Assembly (NCBI GenBank): GCA_020002185.1
Contig: CM034541.1
Span: 48,552,976 to 48,616,975 of the forward strand
Length of the DNA stretch: 64,000 nt
Reading direction: 5' to 3'
DNA from: Paraescarpia echinospica
Lineage: Eukaryota > Annelida > Polychaeta > Sabellida > Siboglinidae
Numbering within the stretch: position 1 is the stretch's first letter; each line of letters opens with the position of its first letter. Positions 10,774 to 20,305 of the stretch are shown here, piece by piece. The notes under the pieces are model-generated. The model saw only the letters and a program-made list of their open reading frames with translations. It ran no database searches and was not told the origin of the DNA. Position numbers and translations under genes: made by a program.

Positions 10774-11716
10774 ATGAACAACATGACTAGTGATAACGTC
10801 CGACAAGGGTCAAAGGAAGCAAGATAAACAGCGGCGACGTAAAGAACAACTTGAAGAACAGCTTGAAGAACAACTTGAAGAGATAACAGTAAGCTTCAAT
10901 TTTTCATAGTGTTCAAATGGTATTCGTGCTATTTTGTTAGAACATTGTCAAAAGAACATAATATTATATTTTTTCTTATACATACCAGTTGACCATTCAT
11001 TATTAAGCTCATTCCTTCACTGTTTCAGCGTATCATCAACCTGACATCGTCACCTCCGACGAAGCGTCAGAAGCTGTTGCCTCGTTATACTTGCTGTATG
11101 TGTGGCAGTACCTTCAAGTATAAAGGGAATCGGTCCGCTCATGTGAATCAGGGCTGCTGTCAAAGGAAGCAAGATAAACAGCGACGACGTAAAGAACAAC
11201 TTGAAGAGATAATAGTAAGTTTCAATTTATCATAGTGTTCAAATGTTATTCATGTCATTTTGTTAGAACATTTTTCAAAAGACCATAATATTATATTTTT
11301 TCTTATACATATCAGTTGACCATTCATTACTAAGCTCATCTCGTTACTGTTTCAGCGACAAGAAAAGGAGGGCATCGCTACTGCTGACAGTGTTCCAACT
11401 ACCTCTGCGTCACGAAAACGTCGACGGTCACTGTCATCTTCAGCATCACCATCTGTCAACCGATCACCATCACAGTTGTACCACGATAGTACTATGCCTA
11501 ACGTCATCCTCAAATCACACATCACGTCCATGAACTCAGACCAATTAGATGGTGAAAGACTGTTTGAGTGTTTTGTTAGACGCAGGTGTGAAACTATCCG
11601 ACGTGACAGTCGAACAGTTGTGTAATATCAATACTTGGTTGCAAGAATCCGTTTCGAAACAGTGGCGAAACACTATGAAACATATGGTTCTTGCAGTTAT
11701 GGAGCGTGACATGTAA
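10774..11716 (+). CDS. Putative spliced C2HC zinc-finger/basic-coil protein, left arm
   Basis: Three exons with clean GT-AG borders: exon 1 to 10888, exon 2 at 11029-11214, exon 3 from 11356. Introns are 140 and 141 bp, all in phase 0. Exon 2 encodes one zinc finger of pattern C-x2-C-x12-H-x4-C with Phe four residues after the second Cys, followed by a basic then Glu/Leu-rich helix (QRKQDKQRRRKEQLEE). Exon 1 ends with a second copy of this helix carrying extra QLEE heptads. Exon 3 gives a Ser-rich stretch with a nuclear-localisation-like SRKRRRS. A TATA box precedes the gene, and AATAAA follows at 11737-11742. Problems: the ATG at 10774 is out of frame with the exon 1 helix. The well-formed C-terminus ending at 11716 (KLSDVTVEQLCNINTWLQ) is also in a different frame from the start of exon 3. 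Either both arms share fixed lesions or the exon model is incomplete. A nuclear DNA-binding role is inference; I recognise no family. Confidence 0.45.
11029..11355 (+). repeat. Duplicated exon-intron cassette
   Basis: The end of exon 1 plus intron 1 (about 10812-11028) and the end of exon 2 plus intron 2 (about 11160-11355) are clearly homologous. They share GTCAAAGGAAGCAAGAT, the QRRRKEQLEE coding stretch, and introns alike along their length (CATAGTGTTCAAATG, ATAATATTATATTTTTTC). The gene therefore grew by tandem duplication of a helix-coding segment with its intron. The zinc-finger part exists only in exon 2. Confidence 0.85.
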
Positions 11717-11828
11717 ATACGTTTGTGTTGTTCACGAATAAACTGTGCAAACCTCATCTTGTGTCTTTTTCAGAGTGTAATGCAAAGCATATGTTGGGAA
11801 CCTTACTAATAGTCTTACACTTCACAAG

Positions 11829-11968
11829 TATGTCTGTGTAGTTCAGTAGAGATGATAGCCACTTATGTCTGTGTAGTTCAGTAGAGATGATAGCCACTTA
11901 TTTCTGTGTAGTTCAGTACAGATATGTTAACCACTCATGTCTGTGTAGTTCAGTACAGAGATGTTAAT
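11829..11968 (+). repeat. 35-bp tandem repeat, left arm
   Basis: Four copies of a unit containing TCTGTGTAGTTCAGTA then GAGATGATAGCCACTTA, just downstream of the zinc-finger gene. Mirrored at 18037-18176. Confidence 0.9.
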
Positions 11969-12358
11969 GTACTCAGACCAACTAGTGGTGCAAACGAAAC
12001 ACTATGCTTTGACCAACACACGGCACGAATCGGACTCAGACCAACTAGTTGCGTAAACGAAACAGAAACTTAACCGATTACGCTGCACAAATTGAACTCA
12101 GACCAACTAGTTGCGTAAACGAAAAAGAAACTTAACCGATTACGCTGCAAAAATTGAACTCAGACCAACTAGTGGTGCAAACGAAACACTATGCTTTGAC
12201 CAACACACGACACGAATCGAACTCAGATCAACTAGTTGCGTAAACGAAACAGAAACTTAACCGATTACACTGCAGAATTGAACTCAGACCAACTAGTTGG
12301 ACAAACGAAACACTATTCTTTGACCAACACATGTCACAAATTGAACTCAGATCAACTA
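11969..12358 (+). repeat. 63-bp repeat array, left arm, cut by assembly gap
   Basis: Units alternate between two types sharing ACTCAGACCAACTAGT: one continues AAACGAAACACTATGC, the other AAACGAAACAGAAACTTAA. The array runs directly into the N block, so its inner part is missing. The motif also occurs once in exon 3 of the adjacent gene (11534-11548). Confidence 0.9.
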
Positions 12359-13358
12359 NNNNNNNNNNNNNNNNNNNNNNNNNNNNNNNNNNNNNNNNNN
12401 NNNNNNNNNNNNNNNNNNNNNNNNNNNNNNNNNNNNNNNNNNNNNNNNNNNNNNNNNNNNNNNNNNNNNNNNNNNNNNNNNNNNNNNNNNNNNNNNNNNN
12501 NNNNNNNNNNNNNNNNNNNNNNNNNNNNNNNNNNNNNNNNNNNNNNNNNNNNNNNNNNNNNNNNNNNNNNNNNNNNNNNNNNNNNNNNNNNNNNNNNNNN
12601 NNNNNNNNNNNNNNNNNNNNNNNNNNNNNNNNNNNNNNNNNNNNNNNNNNNNNNNNNNNNNNNNNNNNNNNNNNNNNNNNNNNNNNNNNNNNNNNNNNNN
12701 NNNNNNNNNNNNNNNNNNNNNNNNNNNNNNNNNNNNNNNNNNNNNNNNNNNNNNNNNNNNNNNNNNNNNNNNNNNNNNNNNNNNNNNNNNNNNNNNNNNN
12801 NNNNNNNNNNNNNNNNNNNNNNNNNNNNNNNNNNNNNNNNNNNNNNNNNNNNNNNNNNNNNNNNNNNNNNNNNNNNNNNNNNNNNNNNNNNNNNNNNNNN
12901 NNNNNNNNNNNNNNNNNNNNNNNNNNNNNNNNNNNNNNNNNNNNNNNNNNNNNNNNNNNNNNNNNNNNNNNNNNNNNNNNNNNNNNNNNNNNNNNNNNNN
13001 NNNNNNNNNNNNNNNNNNNNNNNNNNNNNNNNNNNNNNNNNNNNNNNNNNNNNNNNNNNNNNNNNNNNNNNNNNNNNNNNNNNNNNNNNNNNNNNNNNNN
13101 NNNNNNNNNNNNNNNNNNNNNNNNNNNNNNNNNNNNNNNNNNNNNNNNNNNNNNNNNNNNNNNNNNNNNNNNNNNNNNNNNNNNNNNNNNNNNNNNNNNN
13201 NNNNNNNNNNNNNNNNNNNNNNNNNNNNNNNNNNNNNNNNNNNNNNNNNNNNNNNNNNNNNNNNNNNNNNNNNNNNNNNNNNNNNNNNNNNNNNNNNNNN
13301 NNNNNNNNNNNNNNNNNNNNNNNNNNNNNNNNNNNNNNNNNNNNNNNNNNNNNNNNNN
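12359..13358. other. Assembly gap, exactly 1000 N
   Basis: A round-number gap placed within the left arm of the palindrome. By symmetry with the right arm (14747-17642) the missing sequence should be about 2.9 kb and contain the mirror images of the 26-bp, 52-bp and TCTCGTG arrays. Confidence 0.98.
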
Positions 13359-13921
13359 TGTCAATAACATGTAAGGACAACCACCTGACAGGACTTCATT
13401 CAATGAGGTGCCAAATATCACATACCTTCATGTCAAGAGACGATCATCTGTTCGGATTCACGTCCAACGAGGCGACCATAGGACTCGTATGAGATATCGC
13501 TTCTTTTAATGAAAAACATATGTATATGAAGCAGCCGTCTTTTCAACGTAACAATTCCATATTTTCAAATAGTGCGAGCGATCAGATACGATACGACCTT
13601 CTCGAGAGTCGAAAAAGGAAAGACCAGAATCGTTGGAAGCACGGTATATACACTAGTTTTCGGCGTGATCTCATTTGCATAATCAATCAGACCGAACGTA
13701 CATCACGTGACTTCCCTTAACACAAAAACTGTGCACGTTCATGAGACAGGCGACATCTGATGGCCCCAACGGATAGCAGTGTAACTACTCAGAATAACGC
13801 CAACTACCGGCCATGATAGATATTTATTCGTTGACACTTCCGGGAATACCGGAAGCGTAGAGGCCGCCATGACAGTCAAGTAACTTCCGGTGCGACGTCA
13901 CTTCCGACGTGTCGTCCCTAC
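13359..13921. repeat. Inner inverted arm, left
   Basis: Inverted counterpart of 14199-14746, less perfectly conserved than the outer arms. It has scattered substitutions and a roughly 16-bp insertion near 13373-13390. It contains ACTTCCGG-rich and CACGTGAC words. Confidence 0.92.
13520..13720 (+). CDS. Small conserved frame, 66 codons, left inner arm
   Basis: Starts MYMKQPSFQRNN, is rich in Arg/Lys/Ser (RKRKDQN) and ends RTSRDFP. The same frame is kept in the opposite arm (14401-14601, minus) at equal length, with about six replacement differences and no indel. No family is recognised. Retention in both arms may simply reflect their common origin. Confidence 0.2.
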   Translation: MYMKQPSFQRNNSIFSNSASDQIRYDLLESRKRKDQNRWKHGIYTSFRRDLICIINQTERTSRDFP

Positions 13922-14058
13922 AAAAAAGTTGGGGTTAACCTCGCGAAAATTTAATGTTTTTGTCCCTCTGGGACAAAAACAGAAAATTTTCAGAAAATTT
14001 ATACAACCACTTTAGTGGTAGTTGTTAAAATTTTCGCGAGGTTAACCCCAACTTTTTT
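13922..14058. repeat. Central hairpin of the palindrome
   Basis: About 32 bp at 13922-13953 (GTTGGGGTTAACCTCGCG within) pair almost perfectly with 14025-14058. Two smaller hairpins lie inside the loop: GTTTTTGTCCC/GGGACAAAAAC (13956-13980) and ACAACCAC/GTGGTAGTTGT (near 14002-14024). The structure is a candidate cruciform at the axis of the element. Confidence 0.9.
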
Positions 14059-14198
14059 TTCTCTAGCTAACCTAATTATATTTTTTTAACCGCTAGATGG
14101 CGCCACCATGTGACGTAGTACTCCGATTATCCGCTAGGGGCGCTACACCGGAAGTGACGTCGTACCGGAAGTTACTTGACTGTCATGGCAGCCTCTAC
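14059..14198. other. Unpaired spacer beside the central hairpin
   Basis: Not mirrored on the left. It contains two further CTCF-like words (CGCTAGATGGCGCC near 14090, CCGCTAGGGGCGCTA near 14130). It also holds a partial direct duplicate of the start of the right inner arm (CCGGAAGTTACTTGACTG). Confidence 0.7.
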
Positions 14199-14746
14199 TA
14201 GGGACGACACGTCGGAAGTGACGTCGCACCGGAAGTTACTTGACTGTCATGACGGCCTCTACGCTTCCGGTATTCTCGGAAGTGTGTCAACGAATAGATA
14301 TCTATCATGGCCGGTAGTTGGCGTTATTCTGAGTAGTTACACTGCTATCCGTTGGGGTCATCAGATGTCGCCTGTCTCATGAACGTGCACAGTTTTTGTG
14401 TTATGGGAAGTCACGTGATGTACGTTCGGTCTGATTGATTATGCAAATGAGCTCACGCCGAAAACTAGTGTATATACCGTGCTTCCGACGATTCTGGTCT
14501 TTCCTTTTTCGACTCTCGAGAAGGTCGTATCGTAACTGGTCGCTCTCACTATATGAAAATATGGAATTGTTACGTTGAAAAGATGGCTGCTTCATATACA
14601 TATGTTTTCCATTAAAAGAAGCGATACTTCATGCGAGTCCTATGGTCGCCTCGTTGGACGTGAATCCGACCAAATGCTCGTCTCTTGACATGAAGGTATG
14701 TGATGTTTGGCACCTCATTGAATGAAGTCCTGTCATGTTATTGACA
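14199..14746. repeat. Inner inverted arm, right
   Basis: Pairs with 13359-13921 around an axis near 14060. For example, GTTCATGAGACAGGCGAC at 13737 pairs with its complement ending at 14383. Confidence 0.92.
14401..14601 (-). CDS. Small conserved frame, 66 codons, right inner arm
   Basis: Mirror of 13520-13720 with differences including Asn to Tyr, Ala to Glu, Trp to Arg and Asp to Glu. An ATTTGCAT octamer-like word is present in the left copy only; this copy reads ATTATGCAAATGAG. Confidence 0.2.
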   Translation of the reverse strand: MYMKQPSFQRNNSIFSYSESDQLRYDLLESRKRKDQNRRKHGIYTSFRRELICIINQTERTSRDFP

Positions 14747-14797
14747 TAGTCGTTTTCGATCGTAGCAGTTTTCAAATTCGCTTGCTATGGTCGTGTG

Positions 14798-15252
14798 TTA
14801 AAAAGTTCCGAGTACTATCGACACTAAAAAGTTCCGAGTACTACCGATACTAAAAAGTTCCGAATACTACCGACACTAAAAAGTTCCGAGTACTACCGAC
14901 ACTAAAAAGTTCCGAGTACTATCGACACTAAAAAAGTTCCGAGTACTACCGACACTAAAAAGTTCCGAGTACTACCGACACTAAAAAGTTCCGAGTACTA
15001 CCGACACTAAAAAGTTCCGAGTACTACCGACACTAAAAAGTTCCGAGTACTAACGACACTAAAAAGTTCCGAGTACTAACGACACTAAAAAGTTCCGAGT
15101 ACTACCGACACTAAAAAGTTCCGAGTACTACCGACACTAAAAAGTTCCGAGTACTAACGACACTAAAAAGTTCCGAGTACTACCGACACTAAAAAGTTCA
15201 GAGTACTACCGACACTAAAAAGTTCAGAGTACTACCGACACTAAAAAGTTCC
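14798..15252 (+). repeat. 26-bp satellite array
   Basis: About 17 copies of a 26-bp unit built from ACTAAAAAGTTCCGAGT plus ACTACCGAC, nearly identical to one another. It would be mirrored inside the assembly gap. Confidence 0.95.
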
Positions 15253-15339
15253 ACGTTAAGATTAGTGTTTCGTTTGTCCAACTAGTTGATCTAAGTTCAA
15301 TTCGTGACACGTGTTGGTCAAAGCATAGTGTTTCGTTTG

Positions 15340-15665
15340 TACAACTCGTGTCTCGTCGGTACTCTCGTGTGATGTGTCATCCGTAGTCTCGTGACATATC
15401 TCGGTCATAGTCTCGTCTTTTTTCTCGTCGGTACTCTCGTGTGACGTGTCATCCGTAGTCTCGTGTGATGTGTCATCCGTAGTCTCGTAGCATATCTCTT
15501 GTCTCGTCCGTACTCTCGTGTGATGTGACATCCGTAGTCTCGTGTGATGTGTCATCCGTAGTCTCGTAGCATATCTCTTGTCTCGTCCGTACTCTCGTGT
15601 GATGTGTCATCCGTAGTCTCGGTCATAGTCTCGTGACATATCTCTGCCATAGTCTCGTGACAAGA
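15340..15665. repeat. TCTCGTG-type short-period repeat, block 1
   Basis: Irregular 10-13 bp steps of GTCTCGTGTGATG, TGTCATCCGTA and TACTCTCGTG. The minus-strand frames are rich in HETTDDTSHESTDETRD-like text, a by-product of the repeat. Confidence 0.9.
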
Positions 15666-15712
15666 GTTCAATTCGTGACACGTGTTGGTCAAAGCATAGT
15701 GTTTCGTTTGTA

Positions 15713-16334
15713 TATGGTGGAATTGTGGTGGTGGTGGTGGAATCTCACGCGATAACCCGTCCATTGTGGTGGAATTGTGGTGGTGGTGGTGGAATCTCAC
15801 GCGATAACCCGTCCATTGTGGTGGAATTGTGGTGGTGGTGGTGGAATCTCACGCGATAACCCGTCCATTGTGGTGGAATTGTGGTGGTGGTGGTGGAATC
15901 TCACGCGATAACCCGTCCATTGTGGTGGAATTGTGGTGGTGGTGGTGGAATCTCACGCGATAACCCGTCCATTGTGGTGGAATTGTGGTGGTGGTGGTGG
16001 GATCTCACGCGATAACCCGTCTATTGTGGCGGAATTGTGGTGGTGGTGGTGGGATCTCACGCGATAACCCGTCTATTGTGGCGGAATTGTGGTGGTGGTG
16101 GTGGGATCTCACGCGATAACCCGTCTATTGTGGCGGAATTGTGGTGGTGGTGGTGGGATCTCACGCGATAACCCGTCTATTGTGGCGGAATTGTGGTGGT
16201 GGTGGTGGGATCTCACGCGATAACCCGTCTATTGTGGTGGAATTGTGGTGGTGGTGGTGGAATCTCACGCGATAACCCGTCTATTGTGGCGGAATTGTGG
16301 TGGAATCTCACGCGATAACCCGTCTATTGTGGTG
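15713..16334. repeat. 52-bp satellite array
   Basis: About 12 copies of a 52-bp unit: ATTGTGGTGGAATTGTGG, a (TGG)n run, then AATCTCACGCGATAACCCG. Subtypes (CCATTGTGGTGG versus TATTGTGGCGG) occur in contiguous blocks, indicating local amplification. Confidence 0.95.
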
Positions 16335-16335
16335 T

Positions 16336-17096
16336 ATCTCGTCCATAGTCTCGTCTCTTGTCTCGTCGGTACTCTCGTGTGACGTGTCATCCGAAGTCTC
16401 GTGTGGTGTGTCATCCGTAGTCTCGTGACATATCTCGGTCATAGTCTCGTCTCTTGTCTCGTCGGTACTCTCGTGTGACGTGTCATCCGAAGTCTCGTGC
16501 CATATATCGGTCATAGTCTCGTGTGATGTGTCTAGTTGATCTAAGTTCAATTCGTTTGACACGTGTTAGTCAAAGTGTAGTGTTTCGTTTGCGTGACTAG
16601 TTGATCTGAGTTCAATTTGTGTCACGTGTTGGTCAAAGTGTAGTGTTTCGTTTGTACAACTCGTGTCTATAGACCGTACTCTCGTGTGATGTGTCATCCA
16701 TAGTCTCGTGTGATGTATCTAGTTGATCTAAGTTCAATTCGTGACACGTGTTGGTCAAAGCATAGTGTTTCGTTTGTATAACTCGTGTCTCGTCGGTACT
16801 CTCGTGTGATGTGTCATCCGTAGTCTCGTGTGATCCGAAGTCTCGTGAAATATCTCGGCCATAGTCTCGTGTGATGTGTCATCCGTAGTCTCGTGACATA
16901 TATCGGTCATAGTCTCGTCTCTTGTCTCGTCGGTACTCTCGTGTGACGTGTCATCCGAAGTCACGTGTGATGTGTCATCCGTAGTCTCGTGACATATCTC
17001 GGTCATAGTCACGTCTCTTGTCTCGTCGGGACTCTCGTGTGACGTGTCATCCTTAGTCTCGTGACATATCTCGGACATAGTCTCGTGTGATGTGTC
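16336..17096. repeat. TCTCGTG-type short-period repeat, block 2
   Basis: Same repeat language as 15340-15665, interspersed with partial copies of the 63-bp unit (near 16530-16660 and 16715-16780). Confidence 0.88.
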
Positions 17097-17099
17097 TAG

Positions 17100-18037
17100 T
17101 TGATCTAAGTTCAATTCATGACACGTGTTGGTCAAAGCATAGTGTTTCGTTTTCGTGACACGTGTTGGTCAAAGCATAGTGTTTCGTTTGTCCAACTAGT
17201 TGATCTAAGTCCAATTCGTGATACGTGTTGGTCAAAGCATAGTGTTTCGTTTGTGCAACTAGTTGATCTGAGTTCAATTCGAGACACGTGTTGGTCAAAG
17301 CATAGTGTTTCGTTTGTCCAACTAGTTGATCTAAGTCCAATTCGTGATACGTGTTGGTCAAAGCATAGTGTTTCGTTTGTGCAACTAGTTGGTCTGAGTT
17401 CAATTCGTGACACGTGTTGGTCAAAGCATAGTGTTTCGTTTGTCCAACTAGTTGATCTAAGTCCAATTCGTGACGCGTGTTGGTCAAAGCATAGTGTTTC
17501 GTTTGTACAACTAGTTGGTCTGAGTTCAATTTGTGCAGCGTAATCGGTTAAGTTTCTGTTTCGTTTGCGCAACTAGTTGGTCTGAGTTCAATGTTCGATT
17601 CGTTCAGCGTGTTGGTCAAAGCATAGTGTTTCGTTTGTGTGACTAGTTGATCTGAGTTCAATTTGTGACATGTGTTGGTCAAAGAATAGTGTTTCGTTTG
17701 TCCAACTAGTAGGTCTGAGTTCAATTCGTGCAGTGTAATCGGTTAAGTTTCTGTTTCGTTTACGCAACTAGTTGATCTGAGTTCGATTCGTGTCGTGTGT
17801 TGGTCAAAGCATAGTGTTTCGTTTGCACCACTAGTTGGTCTGAGTTCAATTTTTGCAGCGTAATCGGTTAAGTTTCTGTTTCGTTTACGCAACTAGTTGG
17901 TCTGAGTTCAATTTGTGCAGCGTAATCGGTTAAGTTTCTGTTTCGTTTACGCAACTAGTTGGTCTGAGTCCGATTCGTGCCGTGTGTTGGTCAAAGCATA
18001 GTGTTTCGTTTGCACCACTAGTTGGTCTGAGTACATT
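17100..18037 (-). repeat. 63-bp repeat array, right arm
   Basis: About fifteen units of a 63-bp repeat (GACACGTGTTGGTCAAAGC, ATAGTGTTTCGTTTGT, CAACTAGTTGATCTGAG). Later units switch to the AATCGGTTAAGTTTCTGTT subtype. As 63 is 21 codons, several frames stay open for 137-146 codons. The minus-strand frame reads repeating HELNSDQLVGQTKHYALTN. Coding is not supported by anything else. Confidence 0.93.
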
Positions 18038-18176
18038 AACATCTCTGTACTGAACTACACAGACATGAGTGGTTAACATATCTGTACTGAACTACACAGA
18101 CATAAGTGGCTATCATCTCTACTGAACTACACAGACTTAAGTGGCTATCATCTCTACTGAACTACACAGACATACT
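18037..18176 (-). repeat. 35-bp tandem repeat, right arm
   Basis: Inverted counterpart of 11829-11968. Confidence 0.9.
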
Positions 18177-18287
18177 TGTGAAGTGTAAGACTATTAGTAA
18201 GGTTCCCAACATATGCTTTGCATTACACTATGAAAAAGACACAAGATGAGGTTTGCACAGTTTATTCGTGAACAACACAAACGTATT

Positions 18288-19230
18288 TACATGTCACGCT
18301 CCATAACTGCAAGAACCATATGTTTCATAGTGTTTCGCCACTGTTTCGAAACGGATTCTTGCAACCAAGTATTGATATTACACAACTGTTCGACTGTCAC
18401 GTCGGATAGTTTCACACCTGCGTCTAACAAAAACACTCAAACAGTCTTTCACCATCTAATTGGTCTGAGTTTATGGACGTGATGTGTGATTCGAGGATGA
18501 CGTTAGGCATAGTACTATCGTGGTACAACTGTGATGGTGGTCGGTTGACAGATGGTGATGCTGAAGATGACAGTGACCGTCGACGTTTTCGTGACGCAGA
18601 GGTAGTTGGAACACTGTCAGCAGTAGCGATGCCCTCCTTTTCTTGTCGCTGAAACAGTAACGAGATGAGCTTAGTAATGAATGGTCAACTGATATGTATA
18701 AGAAAAAATATAATATTATGGTCTTTTGAAAAATGTTCTAACAAAATGACATGAATAACATTTGAACACTATGATAAATTGAAACTTACTATTATCTCTT
18801 CAAGTTGTTCTTTACGTCGCCGCTGTTTATCTTGCTTCCTTTGACAGCAGCCCTGATTCACATGAGCGGACCGATTCCCTTTATACTTGAAGGTACTGCC
18901 ACACATACAGCAAGTATAACGAGGCAACAGCTTCTGACGCTTCGTCGGAGGTGACGATGTCAGGTTGATGATACGCTGAAACAGTGAAGGAATGAGCTTA
19001 ATAATGAATGGTCAACTGGTATGTATAAGAAAAAATATAATATTATGTTCTTTTGACAATGTTCTAACAAAATAGCACGAATACCATTTGAACACTATGA
19101 AAAATTGAAGCTTACTGTTATCTCTTCAAGTTGTTCTTCAAGCTGTTCTTCAAGTTGTTCTTTACGTCGCCGCTGTTTATCTTGCTTCCTTTGACCCTTG
19201 TCGGACGTTATCACTAGTCATGTTGTTCAT
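18288..19230 (-). CDS. Putative spliced C2HC zinc-finger/basic-coil protein, right arm
   Basis: Mirror copy of the left-arm gene: exon 1 19230-19116, exon 2 18975-18790, exon 3 from 18648, AATAAA at 18266-18261. Splice borders, zinc-finger ligands and the helix are retained. It differs from the left copy in a few bases, notably one extra T in exon 3 near 18427. That extra base ends the exon 3 frame earlier (FECFC then stop), so the two copies are not identical in their distal frame. Both genes are transcribed towards the centre of the element, so read-through transcripts would be complementary. Confidence 0.45.
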
Positions 19231-19275
19231 CTTCCAAAATGTAAGATATAATGACCACAACAAACAGACGCAGGT

Positions 19276-19283
19276 CTTTTATA
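19276..19283 (-). promoter_or_regulatory. TATA box of right-arm gene
   Basis: CTTTTATA on the plus strand, i.e. TATAAAAG on the minus strand, upstream of the mirror-image gene starting at 19230. Confidence 0.7.
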
Positions 19284-19369
19284 ACAGTTCGACAGAACAT
19301 AAAGGTCACGTGGTCGTGCCGAACGAACATTTGTCCACTAGGGGATGATGTTTGTAGTTCGTGATGTAT

Positions 19370-20209
19370 CCGTCAGGGGGCTCTATTGCACGCAAGCGTG
19401 CAAGAGACACGAATATTTGCAGTACTAGAATATTTAATTTACAACTTGTCCCCAATATGACACCACTTGTATAACTAGTACCGACAAATTCCGATAGGGG
19501 GCACTGTTTTAGTTAATCAACTATCCACCAGGGGGAGCTATTTTAATTCACCAACTATCCGCCAGGGGGCGCTATATAATTAGTTCACCAACTATCCGAC
19601 AGGGGGCGCGGTTATATTTTTGGCGGGAATATTTTAGTTCCGAAAAATTCGCTAGGTGGCGATATATAGTTTTGGCGGGAAATATTTTAGTTCACCAGCT
19701 ATCCGACAGGGGCGCTTTTTAAGTTTTGGCGGGAAATATTTTAGTCACGAAAAATTCCGCTAGGTGGCGCTATCTAGTTTCGGCGGGAAATATTTTAGTT
19801 CACCAACTATCCGCCAGGGGGAGCTATTTTAATTCACCAACTATCCGCCAGGGGGCGCTATTTTGGTTTTGGCGGGAAATATTTTAGTAGCGAAAAATTC
19901 CGCTAGGTGGCGCTATTTTGGTTTTGGCGGGAAATAATTAGTTCACCAACTATCCAACAGGGGGCGCGGATATATTTTTGGCGGGAATATTTTAGTTCCG
20001 AAAAAAACCCGCTAGGTGGCGTGTCATTCTAGTTCCGGAAAATTCCGGTAGGGGCGCCACGTGACCTGACCTACATCCGGGTACTTGACCTTGACCTACA
20101 TCCGGGTATTTGACATTGACCTACATCCGGGTATATATTTTAGTTCCGAAAAAATCCGCTAGGTGGCGTGTCATTCTAGTTCCGAAAAATTCCGGTAGGG
20201 GGCGCCACG
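19370..20209 (+). repeat. Array of CTCF-like core motifs, right arm
   Basis: Mirror of the left array, motifs now on the plus strand (CCGCCAGGGGGCGCTA, CCGCTAGGTGGCGC). Relative to the element interior the two arrays point outward, a divergent arrangement. Confidence 0.75.
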
Positions 20210-20305
20210 TGACCTGACCTACATCCGGGTACTTGACCTTGACCTACATCCGGGTACTTGACCTTGACCTACATCCGGGTACTTGACCTTGACCTACATC
20301 CGGGT
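20060..20305 (-). repeat. 25-bp tandem repeat with AGGTCA half-sites, right arm
   Basis: Exact inverted counterpart of the left-arm array, reading TGACCTTGACCT on the plus strand. Confidence 0.9.

Noticed and set aside
11545..11757. 70-codon minus-strand frame in the left arm and its 78-codon plus-strand mirror at 18246-18482
   Set aside because: They are antisense to exon 3 of the zinc-finger gene, whose sense strand has promoter, splice sites and polyadenylation signal.
12228..13492. Frames of about 340-420 codons spanning the N block
   Set aside because: They consist almost entirely of unknown bases and carry no information.
17116..17572. 137-146 codon frames open in three frames as a repeat protein
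   Set aside because: The 63-bp unit is a multiple of three, so open frames are expected; openness in three frames at once argues against coding.
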